A stretch of 64,000 nt of DNA from Stenotrophomonas sp. YIM B06876 (GTDB lineage Bacteria; Pseudomonadota; Gammaproteobacteria; Xanthomonadales; Xanthomonadaceae): assembly GCF_030711595.1 (NCBI RefSeq), contig NZ_JAUJUJ010000001.1, positions 1 through 64,000 of the forward strand, in the 5' to 3' direction. Within the stretch, counting starts at the first letter, position 1. Each line of letters opens with the position of its first letter. Shown here piece by piece: positions 8,390 through 18,330 of the stretch. The notes beneath the pieces were generated by a model. That model saw only the letters and a program-made list of their open reading frames with translations. It had not been told where the DNA came from and ran no database searches. The position numbers were made by a program, and so were the translations under genes.

Positions 8390-10756
8390 ATGCAGTGGAT
8401 CAATTCCCTGAAACTGAAGCCGAAGCTGATGCTCACCTTCGGCGTCATTCTGTTCTTCATGGTCCTGCAGGGCATCGTCGCCTACCGCGGCCTGCATTCG
8501 CTCAACAATGTCACCACTGACCTGGCCACCACCCGCATGGGCAGCATGCGCGTCACCGGCCAGCTCAGCGGACTGGTGAGCGAGTTCCGCAACGCCTCCT
8601 ATCAGGGCCTGATACGGGCCAGCGATGAGATCAAGGCCGATGCGAAGACGCGCGCGGCGGCCTTGCGCAAGCAAATCGACGACACGATCGTCGCCTACCC
8701 CAAGCTGATCGACAATGCCACGCAGCGCAAGCTGTTCGACACGTTCGTGACTGACTGGAAGGCCGCCCTGGTTTCCTATGACGCGGTCACCGAAATGCTG
8801 GAACTGGAGCTGCCCGATGACGCCATCGACACCTTCGTCGGCGAAACCCGGACCCTGCACCGCAAGGCATTCGCCTCACTGGAAGCCCTGACGGAAGGCG
8901 ACAACCGCCTGGCTGTTGCCGCCGGAACCCACGCTGCCGACACGTATTCGGCCTCGGCGATGCTGTCGTTGATCGCGATGCTGGGCGGTGCCGGCTTCGG
9001 CCTGTTGCTGGTATGGCTGTTCGCCCGTTCGCTGGTGAACAGCATGCGCGGCGCCGTATCGGTCGCCAATGATGTCGCCAGCGGCAAGCTCGACGGCCAT
9101 ATCGACGTCACCCGCGCCGATGAAGTGGGCGATCTGCTGCGCGCCATGCAGCGCATGCAGCACGATCTGCGCGAGCGCATCGAACGTGACCAGCTCATCG
9201 CCAATGAGAATCTGCGCATCCGTACCGCGCTGGATTACTCGTCCACCGGCGTCTATCTGACCAATCCACAGCTGGAGGTGGTCTATGCCAACCGCGCCCT
9301 GCAGCAGACGCTGGAAAAGTACGCCGACGATATCGCCGCCGCGCTCCCCCACTACGACACGAATGCCTCGTTGATCGGCAAGTCGGTGAACACGCTGGAA
9401 CATCACGGTGAAGTCGATGGCAAGATCATCGATGCGCTGGAGAAGACCGGTGTGGTCAGCCGCGAGATGAAGTATGGCGGCGCCCAGTTTGCGCAGACCA
9501 TCAACGTCATCCGCGACGCATCCGGCGCCAATGTCGGGCAAGTGGTCGAATGGCGCGACCGTACCACCGAGGCGCAGGTCGAGGCCGAAGTGGCGCGGGT
9601 GATCGATGCCGCCGCGGCGGGTGACCTGAGCGGTCGCGTCGATGTCGCCGGCAAGGATGGCTTCTTCCTGGAGCTGGCAACGCAGATCAACAGCCTGCTC
9701 AACGCCAATGCCAGCAGCATCGAGCAGATCTCCGTCCTGCTCTCGGCGCTGTCACACGGTGATCTGACCGTGCGTATGCACGGTGACTTCCAGGGCGTGT
9801 TCGCCACCATGCGCGATGACGCCAACGCCACCGCCGAGCAGTTGACCGGTATCGTCGGTCGCATCAAGCAGTCGTCGGTGTCGATCAACGCTTCGGCCAG
9901 CGAAATCGCCAGCGGCAACAATGACCTGTCGCAGCGTACCGAGCAGCAGGCAGCGAACCTGGAAGAAACGGCCGCCTCGATGGAGGAGCTGACCTCCACC
10001 GTGCGCCAGAACGCCGAGTCCGCACGCCAGGCCAACCAGCTGGCCATCGGCGCCGCTTCGGTGGCCTCGCAGGGCGGTGAAGTGGTCAGCCAGGTGGTCA
10101 GCACCATGACCCAGATCGAGCAGTCGTCGAAGAAGATTGCCGAGATCATCTCGGTCATCGACGGCATCGCTTTCCAGACCAACATCCTGGCCTTGAACGC
10201 CGCGGTGGAAGCGGCGCGCGCCGGTGAACAGGGTCGCGGCTTTGCCGTGGTCGCCTCGGAAGTGCGCACCCTGGCCCAGCGCTCGGCCGGTGCCGCCAAG
10301 GAGATCAAGGGCCTGATCGACGATTCGGTCGAGAAGGTCAGCGACGGTTCGGCGCTGGTGAAGAAGGCCGGCTCGACCATGGGTGAGATCGTCGCCTCGG
10401 TGCAGCGCGTGACCGACATCATGGCCGAGATTTCGGCCGCCTCGCTCGAACAGTCTTCGGGTATCGAGCAGGTCAACCAGACCATCACCCAGATGGATGA
10501 AACCACCCAGCAGAACGCTGCCTTGGTGGAAGAAGCCACCGCCGCGGCCCGTTCGATGGAAGAGCAGGCCGAGCATCTGGCCCAGGTGGTATCGGTGTTC
10601 CGCTTCGAGGAAGACGCCGAAAGCGTGCCCGCTCCGGTCAAACCGGTGGCGGCATCGCGTCCGACGGCACCCGCCGCGGCGGCGCGTGCAGCGCGCAATA
10701 CCCCGCAGCGAAAGCCCGTCGCGGAAATGGCCGAGGCGAACTGGCAGGAATTCTGA
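8390..10756 (+). CDS. Methyl-accepting chemotaxis protein, four-helix-bundle sensor plus PAS
   Basis: 788 residues with an SD GGAGA before the ATG. Membrane segments are near residues 13-32 and 190-212. The loop between them is helical with no Cache strands, as in the four-helix-bundle (4HB_MCP, Tar-like) sensor class. Cytoplasmic parts are HAMP, a PAS domain (about 265-390), a second HAMP-like stretch and the signalling coiled coil with the conserved tip. The protein ends in NWQEF, a CheR/CheB docking pentapeptide like NWETF. The signalling half is almost identical to that of the MCPs on either side. The ligand cannot be told from sequence. Confidence 0.93.
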   Translation: MQWINSLKLKPKLMLTFGVILFFMVLQGIVAYRGLHSLNNVTTDLATTRMGSMRVTGQLSGLVSEFRNASYQGLIRASDEIKADAKTRAAALRKQIDDTIVAYPKLIDNATQRKLFDTFVTDWKAALVSYDAVTEMLELELPDDAIDTFVGETRTLHRKAFASLEALTEGDNRLAVAAGTHAADTYSASAMLSLIAMLGGAGFGLLLVWLFARSLVNSMRGAVSVANDVASGKLDGHIDVTRADEVGDLLRAMQRMQHDLRERIERDQLIANENLRIRTALDYSSTGVYLTNPQLEVVYANRALQQTLEKYADDIAAALPHYDTNASLIGKSVNTLEHHGEVDGKIIDALEKTGVVSREMKYGGAQFAQTINVIRDASGANVGQVVEWRDRTTEAQVEAEVARVIDAAAAGDLSGRVDVAGKDGFFLELATQINSLLNANASSIEQISVLLSALSHGDLTVRMHGDFQGVFATMRDDANATAEQLTGIVGRIKQSSVSINASASEIASGNNDLSQRTEQQAANLEETAASMEELTSTVRQNAESARQANQLAIGAASVASQGGEVVSQVVSTMTQIEQSSKKIAEIISVIDGIAFQTNILALNAAVEAARAGEQGRGFAVVASEVRTLAQRSAGAAKEIKGLIDDSVEKVSDGSALVKKAGSTMGEIVASVQRVTDIMAEISAASLEQSSGIEQVNQTITQMDETTQQNAALVEEATAAARSMEEQAEHLAQVVSVFRFEEDAESVPAPVKPVAASRPTAPAAAARAARNTPQRKPVAEMAEANWQEF

Positions 10757-10774
10757 CCGCAACACGGTGCCCAC

Positions 10775-10806
10775 AAGGCCCCGGCACTCTGTGCCGGGGC
10801 CTTTTT
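10775..10806 (+). terminator. Rho-independent terminator after the second MCP gene
   Basis: A 13-base-pair stem AAGGCCCCGGCAC / GTGCCGGGGCCTT with a three-base loop, followed by further T residues. It starts 19 bases after the MCP stop and ends just before the next sigma-28-type promoter. Confidence 0.88.
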
Positions 10807-10812
10807 ATGCGC

Positions 10813-10839
10813 TCAAAAAAAGCCGCCCGCGGCCGATAC
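10813..10839 (+). promoter_or_regulatory. Sigma-28 (FliA) type promoter for the third MCP gene
   Basis: TCAAAAAA (10813-10820), 11 bases, then GCCGATAC (10832-10839), immediately downstream of a strong terminator. It leaves about 70 bases to the start at 10909, and supports that start over the in-frame ATG at 10855. Confidence 0.72.
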
Positions 10840-10908
10840 CGGTAGTGCGCCGATATGGCTGGGCACGCCCACCTGTCGACCGCCTGCCCGTCCTTGCGAA
10901 GAAGCCCG

Positions 10909-13077
10909 ATGAACATCGTCAAGCTGTGGTCCAACTACATTTCCAATATCTCGGTGCGGCGCAAGCTGAACCTGTTGACCGTGCTGATCGCACTGGGCGT
11001 CATCGCCCTGTCGGTCATCGCCGCACGCATGCAGTACCTGGACCTGTATGACACCCGCATGCAGAGCATCAAGAGCGAGGTCGAGCTCGGCAACAGCGTG
11101 CTGGCCCGTTACGAGCAGCAGGTCAAAGACGGCACACTGACACTCGAGCAGGCCCAGGCGCTGGCTGTCGAAACCCTGGCCGCGATGCGCGCGGAAACCG
11201 GCAGCGTCAACTACACGATCTACAGCCTGGACAACACCATGGTCATGCACCCGTTCCGGCGCGAACGTGCCGGGATGGATCTGGACGGATTCGACGACGG
11301 CTTCGGCAAAAAGCACTATTCCGAGCAGGTGGCCGTGGCCCGCGCCGGCGGTGGCTACGTCACCTACAACTCCAAGTTGCCCGAGAGCGACACGCCGCTG
11401 CCGCGCGTCTCCTACGCCGAGACCTTCCAGCCGTGGGGCTGGGTGATGTCCACCGGCACCTATCTGCAGGATCTGCAACGGCAGGCGCTGTCATTCACCT
11501 TAATCATGGGCGTAGCCGGCGGCGTGCTGGTACTGGTGGTCCTGGCACTGAGCTGGATCATCGGCAACCGCATCGTCATCCCGCTGCGCGGCGCCACTGC
11601 CGTGGCCGACGCCATCGCGCGCGGCAAGCTCGACACCGCCATCGGTCCGCAGCCGCGTGACGAGCCCGGCCGCCTGCTGGAAAGCATGGGCCGAATGCAG
11701 GCGCAGCTGCAGTCGGTAATGGCCGCGCAGAAGGAAATGGCGCGCCAGCACGATGCCGGCACCATCAGCTTCCGCATGGATGACAGCACCTTCCCCGGTG
11801 ATTACGGCCTCATGGTCCGCGATACCAATGCGCTGGTCGCTTCGCATCTGCATGCGATCGGCAGCGCGATGAAGATCATGCAGGAATATTCCGTCGGCGA
11901 CTTGCACAGCGACATGGAGCGGTTGCCGGGCGAGAAGGCCAACCTGACCGAAACCATGGACGCCACCAAGGCCAACCTGTCCGGTATCAACGCCGAGATC
12001 AAACGCCTTGCGGCAGCGGCGGCGGCCGGCGATTTCAGCCAGCGTGGTGACAGCGCGCGCTTCGATCACGATTTCCGCCTGATGGTCGACAACCTCAACG
12101 CGATGATGGAAGTCAGCGACAGCAACCTGGCGCAGATCTCGCAGCTGCTGCGTGCGATCGCCCGCGGCGACCTCACCGCCTCCATGCAGGGCCAGTTCCA
12201 TGGCGTGTTTGCACAGATGCGCGACGATGCCGACACCACCATCGAACAGCTGACCGGCATTGTCGGTGGCATCCAGCACGCGGCGGACAGCATCAACCTG
12301 GCGGCCGGCGAGATCGCCAGCGGCAACCAGGACCTGTCGCAGCGTACCGAGCAGCAGGCCGCCAACCTGGAAGAAACCGCCGCCTCGATGGAGGAACTGA
12401 CCTCCACCGTGCGCCAGAACGCCGAGTCCGCGCGCCAGGCCAACCAGCTCGCCATCGGCGCCGCGGCGGTGGCCTCGCAGGGGGGCGAGGTGGTCAGCCA
12501 GGTGGTCAGTACCATGACCGGCATCGAACAGTCCTCGAAGAAGATCGCCGACATCATTTCGGTGATCGACGGCATCGCCTTCCAGACCAATATCCTGGCG
12601 CTGAACGCCGCCGTGGAGGCCGCACGTGCAGGTGAACAGGGCCGCGGCTTCGCGGTGGTCGCCAGCGAGGTGCGCACCCTGGCCCAGCGCTCGGCCGCCG
12701 CCGCCAAGGAGATCAAGACCCTGATCGACGATTCGGTCGACAAGGTGTCCGAAGGCTCCGCCCTGGTACACCAGGCCGGCACCACCATGGGCGAGATCGT
12801 GTCCTCGGTGCAGCGCGTGACCGACATCATGGCCGGGATTGCCGCCGCTTCGCAGGAGCAGTCGGCCGGTATTGAACAGGTCAACCAGACCGTGACCCAG
12901 ATGGACGAGACCACCCAGCAGAACGCCGCACTGGTGGAGGAAGCCACCGCTGCCGCGCGCTCGATGGAACAACAGGCCCGGCAATTGGGCCAGGCGGTAT
13001 CGGCATTCCGGCTCAAGCAGGCAAGCACCGGGAAGCCGGCCGTTGCCGGCAAACCGCCCGCCGTCCAGTACAGCTGA
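10909..13077 (+). CDS. Methyl-accepting chemotaxis protein with single-Cache sensor, no docking pentapeptide
   Basis: 722 residues from ATG 10909 with GAAG ahead of it. Membrane segments are near 19-38 and 196-220. Between them is a Cache-type sensor ([15 protein letters not shown] and a [13 protein letters not shown] end strand), related to that of the first MCP. HAMP and a second long HAMP/linker region lead into the usual signalling coiled coil. Unlike its two upstream relatives it lacks a PAS domain and ends in AVQYS rather than NWxxF, so it may depend on the other receptors for methylation. The cheRDB genes follow after 14 bases and are probably in the same transcript. Confidence 0.92.
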   Translation: MNIVKLWSNYISNISVRRKLNLLTVLIALGVIALSVIAARMQYLDLYDTRMQSIKSEVELGNSVLARYEQQVKDGTLTLEQAQALAVETLAAMRAETGSVNYTIYSLDNTMVMHPFRRERAGMDLDGFDDGFGKKHYSEQVAVARAGGGYVTYNSKLPESDTPLPRVSYAETFQPWGWVMSTGTYLQDLQRQALSFTLIMGVAGGVLVLVVLALSWIIGNRIVIPLRGATAVADAIARGKLDTAIGPQPRDEPGRLLESMGRMQAQLQSVMAAQKEMARQHDAGTISFRMDDSTFPGDYGLMVRDTNALVASHLHAIGSAMKIMQEYSVGDLHSDMERLPGEKANLTETMDATKANLSGINAEIKRLAAAAAAGDFSQRGDSARFDHDFRLMVDNLNAMMEVSDSNLAQISQLLRAIARGDLTASMQGQFHGVFAQMRDDADTTIEQLTGIVGGIQHAADSINLAAGEIASGNQDLSQRTEQQAANLEETAASMEELTSTVRQNAESARQANQLAIGAAAVASQGGEVVSQVVSTMTGIEQSSKKIADIISVIDGIAFQTNILALNAAVEAARAGEQGRGFAVVASEVRTLAQRSAAAAKEIKTLIDDSVDKVSEGSALVHQAGTTMGEIVSSVQRVTDIMAGIAAASQEQSAGIEQVNQTVTQMDETTQQNAALVEEATAAARSMEQQARQLGQAVSAFRLKQASTGKPAVAGKPPAVQYS

Positions 13078-13091
13078 CGCCCGCTCACGCC

Positions 13092-13943
13092 ATGACTTTG
13101 TCCGCACCCACCCCCGCCGGCCGCGACTTCGAGTTCAGCGACCGCGACTTCCGCCGCGTCTGCGAGCTGATCCACCAGCGCGTCGGCATCGCGCTGGCCC
13201 CGGCCAAGCGCGACATGGTCTATGGCCGGCTGTCGCGTCGCCTGCGGGCGCTGGGTCTGCGCTCGTTCCAGGACTATCTGGACCGGCTGGAAAGCGAGGG
13301 TGGCGAGGAGTGGCAGTCGTTCACCAATGCGCTGACCACCAACCTGACCTCGTTCTTCCGCGAGCCTCACCACTTTGAAAAGCTGGCTGAAGAACTGCAC
13401 CAACGCGCCAGCCGCGCCCCGCTGCAACTGTGGTCCTGCGCCGCGTCCACCGGTGAAGAGCCCTATTCGATGGCGATCACCGCGTGCGAAACCTTTGGCA
13501 CCACCAGCCCTCCGGTACGGATCCTGGCCACCGATGTGGATACCCAGGTACTGGCGACCGCCGCCCAGGGCGTGTATCCGCTCGAACGTATCGCCAACCT
13601 CGACCCTGCGCTCAAGCGCCGCTATTTCCAGCGCGGCAGCGGCCCGCATGAGGGCAAGTGCCGGGTGCTGCCCGCGTTGCGGGCGCTGATCGAGTTCCGC
13701 CCGCTGAACCTGCTGAACCCGCGGTACGAAGTGGCTGGCCCTTTCGATGCCCTGTTCTGCCGCAACGTGATGATCTACTTCGACAAGCCGACCCAGCGCG
13801 GCATCCTGTCGCGTCTGGTGCACCACATGGGTGATGACGGTCTGCTGTACACCGGCCATTCGGAGAATTACCTGCACGCGGCCGACCTGATCCAGCCCTG
13901 CGGACGCACCCTGTACCGGCGCACGCGCGGAGCAGGCGCATGA
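13092..13943 (+). CDS. cheR: Chemotaxis receptor methyltransferase CheR
   Basis: 283 residues. An N-terminal all-alpha domain (about 10-80, [17 protein letters not shown]) is followed by a SAM-binding methyltransferase fold with [17 protein letters not shown] and [12 protein letters not shown]. It methylates receptor glutamates using S-adenosylmethionine. The NWxxF tails of two local MCPs are its expected docking sites. Its stop overlaps cheD in an ATGA. Confidence 0.95.
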   Translation: MTLSAPTPAGRDFEFSDRDFRRVCELIHQRVGIALAPAKRDMVYGRLSRRLRALGLRSFQDYLDRLESEGGEEWQSFTNALTTNLTSFFREPHHFEKLAEELHQRASRAPLQLWSCAASTGEEPYSMAITACETFGTTSPPVRILATDVDTQVLATAAQGVYPLERIANLDPALKRRYFQRGSGPHEGKCRVLPALRALIEFRPLNLLNPRYEVAGPFDALFCRNVMIYFDKPTQRGILSRLVHHMGDDGLLYTGHSENYLHAADLIQPCGRTLYRRTRGAGA

Positions 13944-14530
13944 AGCCCAGCGTGCAAGCCGACGGGGTGATGCGCTACCGCGACAGCCGCTTCCAGACCA
14001 TGGCGGCCAAACTGCTGCCGACCCAGTACCTGGTGGTCGACGATGACACTGCGCTGTGCACCACACTGGGCTCCTGCGTGGCCGCCTGCATCCGCGATCC
14101 GCTGCTCGGCATCGGTGGCATGAACCACTTCCTGCTGCCCGAAGGCCAGGTCGGTGACGGCGCCCCGGCGCGCTATGGCAGCTACGCGATGGAGCTGCTG
14201 ATCAACGACCTGCTCAAGCGCGGTGCGCACCGCAAGCGGCTGGAAGCCAAGGTGTTCGGTGGCGCCAACGTGCTCAAGGGTTTCACCAGCAACCCGGTCG
14301 GCACCCGCAATGCCGAGTTCGTGCGCCAGTACCTGCAAGCCGAGCACATTCCGGTGCTGGCCGAGGACCTGTGCGGCATCCATCCGCGCAAGATCTGGTT
14401 CTTCCCGGTCACCGGGCGCGTGGTGGTTCAACGCCTGCCACATGCGCATGAGGTGGCCGTTACCGAATCCGCGGTGCGTGCACAGTTGTCGCGGGCGCCG
14501 GTCACCGGTGGCGTGGAGCTGTTCGAATGA
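13940..14530 (+). CDS. cheD: Chemoreceptor glutamine deamidase CheD
   Basis: 196 residues with the CheD catalytic pattern: Cys46 in [10 protein letters not shown] and His63 in [11 protein letters not shown], followed by GGAN (the GGANVLKGF stretch). CheD deamidates receptor glutamines to glutamate so that they can be methylated, and in other bacteria also binds CheC or CheY. It overlaps cheR upstream and cheB downstream by four bases each. The length, about 35 residues over the shortest family members, comes from N-terminal and C-terminal extensions. Confidence 0.94.
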   Translation: MKPSVQADGVMRYRDSRFQTMAAKLLPTQYLVVDDDTALCTTLGSCVAACIRDPLLGIGGMNHFLLPEGQVGDGAPARYGSYAMELLINDLLKRGAHRKRLEAKVFGGANVLKGFTSNPVGTRNAEFVRQYLQAEHIPVLAEDLCGIHPRKIWFFPVTGRVVVQRLPHAHEVAVTESAVRAQLSRAPVTGGVELFE

Positions 14531-15594
14531 GTCTGGAAGCACCCTGCCGCGTGCTGATCGTCGACGACTCCGCTCTGGTTCGGCAGGTGCTGAGCGAGAT
14601 CCTGTCACGCGATCCCGGCATCGAAGTAGCCGGTACCGCCTCCGATCCGCTGCTGGCGCGGGAGAAGATCAAACGCCTGAATCCGGACGTGATCACGCTG
14701 GACGTGGAAATGCCGCGGATGGATGGCCTGGCATTCCTGGAAAACCTGATGCGGCTGTACCCGGTTCCGGTGGTGATGGTGTCATCGCTGACCGAGCGCG
14801 GCGCCGATACCACCTTGCAGGCACTGGCCCTGGGCGCGGTGGATTTCGTCTCAAAGCCAAAACTCGACGTGGCCCGCGGACTGGAAACATATGCCGAGGA
14901 AATCTGCGCGAAGGTGAAGATGGCCGCGCGCTCGCGGGTACGTGCCCTCGCCCGCCCGCAGCCTGGCAGACGCCCGCTGGATCCGCTGCCGCCGGGTTCA
15001 CCCTCGATGAAATTCCGCAGCACCGACCGCCTGATCGCGATCGGTGCCTCGGCCGGGGGTACCGAAGCCTTGCGCGTGGTGCTGGAAGGCATGCCCGCCG
15101 ATGCCCCCGCCGTGGTGATGACCCAGCATCTGCCGGCCAGTTTCAGCAGCGCTTTTGCGCAACGTCTGGACCGCTATTCGGCCATGAGCGTGCGCGAAGC
15201 CAGCGACGGCGAAGCGGTGCTGCCCGGCCATGCCTATCTGCCACCCGGCGGCCGCCACCTGCGCGTCATCCGCGACGGTGCCCGCTGGCGCTGCCGGATC
15301 GACGATGGCCCTGCGGTGAACCGGCACAAGCCGGCGGTGGATGTGCTGTTCCGTTCGGTCGCGCTCAGTGCCGGACCCAACGCGATCGGCGTGATCCTGA
15401 CCGGCATGGGCGATGACGGCGCCCGCGGCCTGCTGGAAATGCGCCAGGCCGGTGCGCCAACGCTGGTGCAGGACGAGGCCAGCAGCGTAGTCTGGGGAAT
15501 GCCGGGCAGCGCGGTAAAGCTCGACGCGGCGGCGGAAATCCTGCCGCTGGACATCATTGCGGCGCGCCTCGTCGCGCTTTCCCGGCAAAAATAG
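14527..15594 (+). CDS. cheB: Chemotaxis response regulator methylesterase CheB
   Basis: 355 residues. The receiver domain (about 7-125) has the acidic pair DD at 13-14 and phosphoacceptor Asp59. The methylesterase domain (about 165-350) has the catalytic triad Ser175 (IGASAGG), His201 (TQHLPASFS) and Asp297 (GMGDDGA). Phosphorylated CheB removes receptor methyl groups and gives adaptation. The 15-residue stretch between the domains is Arg/Pro-rich. The ATG overlaps the cheD stop. Confidence 0.95.
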   Translation: MSLEAPCRVLIVDDSALVRQVLSEILSRDPGIEVAGTASDPLLAREKIKRLNPDVITLDVEMPRMDGLAFLENLMRLYPVPVVMVSSLTERGADTTLQALALGAVDFVSKPKLDVARGLETYAEEICAKVKMAARSRVRALARPQPGRRPLDPLPPGSPSMKFRSTDRLIAIGASAGGTEALRVVLEGMPADAPAVVMTQHLPASFSSAFAQRLDRYSAMSVREASDGEAVLPGHAYLPPGGRHLRVIRDGARWRCRIDDGPAVNRHKPAVDVLFRSVALSAGPNAIGVILTGMGDDGARGLLEMRQAGAPTLVQDEASSVVWGMPGSAVKLDAAAEILPLDIIAARLVALSRQK

Positions 15595-15616
15595 CCCACC
15601 TCAAGGCTGCCATGGC

Positions 15617-18223
15617 ATGACGCCAGTTCCGCATCAATCCACCTCGCGGCACACGACCGACCACCCGGACACCGGCGTGGCGACCACCGCGCACGTGCCC
15701 GATCTTGCACTGCTGCTGCAGGGCCTGCAGCATGCGCCCGCCGGCATCGTGGTGGTCGACACCCGCCTGCGCGTGGCGTTCTACAACACCGTTGCGGAGA
15801 CCCTGTGGGGCGTGCCGCGTGCAAAGGTGATCGGGCAGCCGGTGGAGGTGTTGTTGCGCGGTGGCGAATGCGACGACATCCTCGCCGACCTGCGCAATTG
15901 CGCCGGCGGAAGCGTGCGCCCTTGTTACCTGGTGCGGCGCCAGACCGGTGAAAGCCGGCACACGCTGGCGGTCAGCATCTCGGCGGTGGCGCACCCGCGC
16001 CGAAATTTGTATATCGCCTTCGTCCGCGATGTCACCGCATCACTTGAGCAGCAGGCGCATGTGCAGCGCCTGTCGCTGGCACTGGATCGCAGCGACAACG
16101 CCATCCTGCTGTGCGATCGCCAAGGGCATCTCCAGTATGTCAATGACGGCTTTACCCGGATGCTCGGCTATCTTCCGGACGAGGCGCTGCAGCGGCGCCT
16201 CCGTGAACTGGTCGGCGGCCGCCATAGCGACCCGGAGACACTGGAATTTCTCACCACGCACCACCTCGCCGGGGTCCCGCACCAGACCGATCTGCTCGCC
16301 TATCGCAAGGATGGCAGCCCGTTGTGGACGTCGGTGGTGGCCACCCCGATCGCCGATGAGCATGGCGACCCCAGTTCATTCATCAACGTACTGACCGATA
16401 TCACCGCGGCCAAGACCAACGAGGTACTGCACAACAGGGTGCTCGAAGCGCTGGTGCGCGAAGAATCGCTGCACGAATCGATGGCGCTGATCTGCCAGGA
16501 AGTCGAACGGGTGGCCCCGGATGTGGTCGTGTCGATCTATCGCCTCGATGCGGAGGGCAGATTGCGTCTGCTGGCCGCGCCCAGTCTTCCGCGGATCTTC
16601 ACCGAACGGTTCGACGGACAGTTACCGGGTCCGGGCACGGCCGCCTGTGGCGCGGTGGCCTGGCGCGGCCGGGCGGTTGAAGTGGTCGATATCGCCACCG
16701 ATCCGCTGTTTTCCGCCCATCGCGAACCGGCGCTGTCGCAGCAGCTGCGCGCGTGCTGGTCGATCCCGGTGAAATCCAGTACCGGCCAGGTGCTGGGCAC
16801 CTTCACGTTCTATTTCCGCCAGCCCATGGCTCCGGGTCCGTGGCACCGCAAGCTGGCCGAACTGTGTCTGCACCTGTGTTCGCTGGCAATGGAACGGGAA
16901 AAGACCAAGGCACGGATGCACCAGCTGGCGTTCTATGACGCGCTCACCGGACTGCCCAACCGGATCATGTTCCACGCGCGCGCCGAACAGATCTTCGCCA
17001 CCGCCTACGCCAGAAAAACCTCGTTGGCCGTGCTCTATCTCGACCTGGACCGGTTCAAACGCATCAACGAAACCCAGGGGCACGCCGCCGGTGACGGATT
17101 GCTGCGCGACATCGCCCAATGCCTTGCCGAGACCGCCGGCAGCGAGGCGCTGATCGGGCGTCTGAACGGTGACGAATTCGTGCTGCTGCTGGCCGGCGAC
17201 GGCACCGCGCAGGTCGCCGTGCTGTGCGAGCGCCTGCTCGGCGCCATTGCCCGGCCGCGCGTGGTCGGGCACATGACCGTGTACAGCAGCGCAAGCATCG
17301 GCGTGGCGATATATCCGGACGACGGCCGCGATATCGAAACCCTGCTCAAGCACGCCGACCTGGCGATGTACCGGGCCAAGGACGAAGGCAGCGGCAGCTT
17401 CCGTTTCTTCAGTGCCGACATGAACCGCGTGGCGCAGGAACGGGTCGCGCTGGAAACCGCCTTGCGCGAGTCGCTGCGGCGCGGCGACCTGCAGCTGCAC
17501 TATCAGCCACAGGTATGCAGCAGTACGCATGAACTGTACGGCGTGGAAGCGCTGGTGCGCTGGGAGCACCCGCACCTGGGTCCGGTATCGCCGGCGCAGT
17601 TCATTCCATTGGCCGAAGAGTGCGGGCTGATCGACGACCTCAGCCGCTGGGTATTGCAGCAGGCGTGCACGGATCTGGCGCGCTGGCGGCAGCAAGGAAT
17701 GCCCGTGCCGCGGGTATCGGTGAACCTGTCGGCGCGCAACCTCGACAATATCGCCCTGCCCCTGCAGCTGGAAGACCTGCTGCACAGCCACGCGCTGCCC
17801 GCCGATGCCCTGGTGGTGGAAATCACCGAGGGCGTGATGCTGTCGCCACTCCCGCAGACGCTGTTCAACCTGGAAGCCATCCGCGCGCTCGGCATCCCGT
17901 TGTCGCTGGATGATTTCGGCACCGGATATTCCAGCCTCAGCAATCTGCACCGGCTGCCGATCAGCGAGTTGAAGCTGGACATGAGCTTCGTGCGCGAGAT
18001 CGAACACAGCGAAGCGGCGCGCATGCTTATCACCTCGGTGCTGCGTATCGGTGAACACCTGGGTAAACGCGTCGTCGCCGAAGGCGTCGAAACCGAACAG
18101 CAATGCCGTTTCCTCACCGAACAGCGCTGCGACATCCTGCAGGGCTACCTGTTTTCGCGCCCGTTGCCGGCCGCGGCGCTGGAGCAATGGCTGCTTGACC
18201 ACAACCGCGCGCTCCGGGCCTGA
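15617..18223 (+). CDS. PAS-PAS-GAF-GGDEF-EAL cyclic-di-GMP signalling protein
   Basis: 868 residues from ATG 15617, 22 bases after cheB, so probably cotranscribed; no membrane segment. Two PAS domains (about 30-140 and 150-265) and a GAF domain (about 285-420) precede GGDEF (about 435-595) and EAL (about 605-860). The cyclase signature reads NGDEF, the first Gly being replaced, and no RxxD inhibitory site is seen before it. The EAL part is complete: EALVRW, VNLSARN, EITEG, DDFGTGYSS, LKLD and VAEGVE. It is therefore probably a phosphodiesterase, with cyclase activity uncertain. Placement after cheB suggests it tunes c-di-GMP for motility. Confidence 0.92.
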   Translation: MTPVPHQSTSRHTTDHPDTGVATTAHVPDLALLLQGLQHAPAGIVVVDTRLRVAFYNTVAETLWGVPRAKVIGQPVEVLLRGGECDDILADLRNCAGGSVRPCYLVRRQTGESRHTLAVSISAVAHPRRNLYIAFVRDVTASLEQQAHVQRLSLALDRSDNAILLCDRQGHLQYVNDGFTRMLGYLPDEALQRRLRELVGGRHSDPETLEFLTTHHLAGVPHQTDLLAYRKDGSPLWTSVVATPIADEHGDPSSFINVLTDITAAKTNEVLHNRVLEALVREESLHESMALICQEVERVAPDVVVSIYRLDAEGRLRLLAAPSLPRIFTERFDGQLPGPGTAACGAVAWRGRAVEVVDIATDPLFSAHREPALSQQLRACWSIPVKSSTGQVLGTFTFYFRQPMAPGPWHRKLAELCLHLCSLAMEREKTKARMHQLAFYDALTGLPNRIMFHARAEQIFATAYARKTSLAVLYLDLDRFKRINETQGHAAGDGLLRDIAQCLAETAGSEALIGRLNGDEFVLLLAGDGTAQVAVLCERLLGAIARPRVVGHMTVYSSASIGVAIYPDDGRDIETLLKHADLAMYRAKDEGSGSFRFFSADMNRVAQERVALETALRESLRRGDLQLHYQPQVCSSTHELYGVEALVRWEHPHLGPVSPAQFIPLAEECGLIDDLSRWVLQQACTDLARWRQQGMPVPRVSVNLSARNLDNIALPLQLEDLLHSHALPADALVVEITEGVMLSPLPQTLFNLEAIRALGIPLSLDDFGTGYSSLSNLHRLPISELKLDMSFVREIEHSEAARMLITSVLRIGEHLGKRVVAEGVETEQQCRFLTEQRCDILQGYLFSRPLPAAALEQWLLDHNRALRA

Positions 18224-18283
18224 GCACCGCGGCGCGCTCTGCAACGGCAACGACCCTCGCCACCCCAAGCTGACGTACAAAGA

Positions 18284-18307
18284 AAAGCCCGGCATATGCC
18301 GGGCTTT
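18284..18307. terminator. Bidirectional terminator between the GGDEF/EAL gene and acnB
   Basis: A perfect 12-base-pair palindrome, AAAGCCCGGCAT and ATGCCGGGCTTT, with A residues on one side and T residues on the other. It suits both convergent genes. Confidence 0.85.
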
Positions 18308-18330
18308 CCTCTGTTGCGCAACCGTCAGGA

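Noticed and set aside
9403-10776. Long open frame opposite the second MCP (and similar ones opposite the other MCPs and cheA)
   Set aside because: Ser/Thr/Ala/Arg-rich shadow of a G+C-rich gene; the + strand product is a clear receptor.
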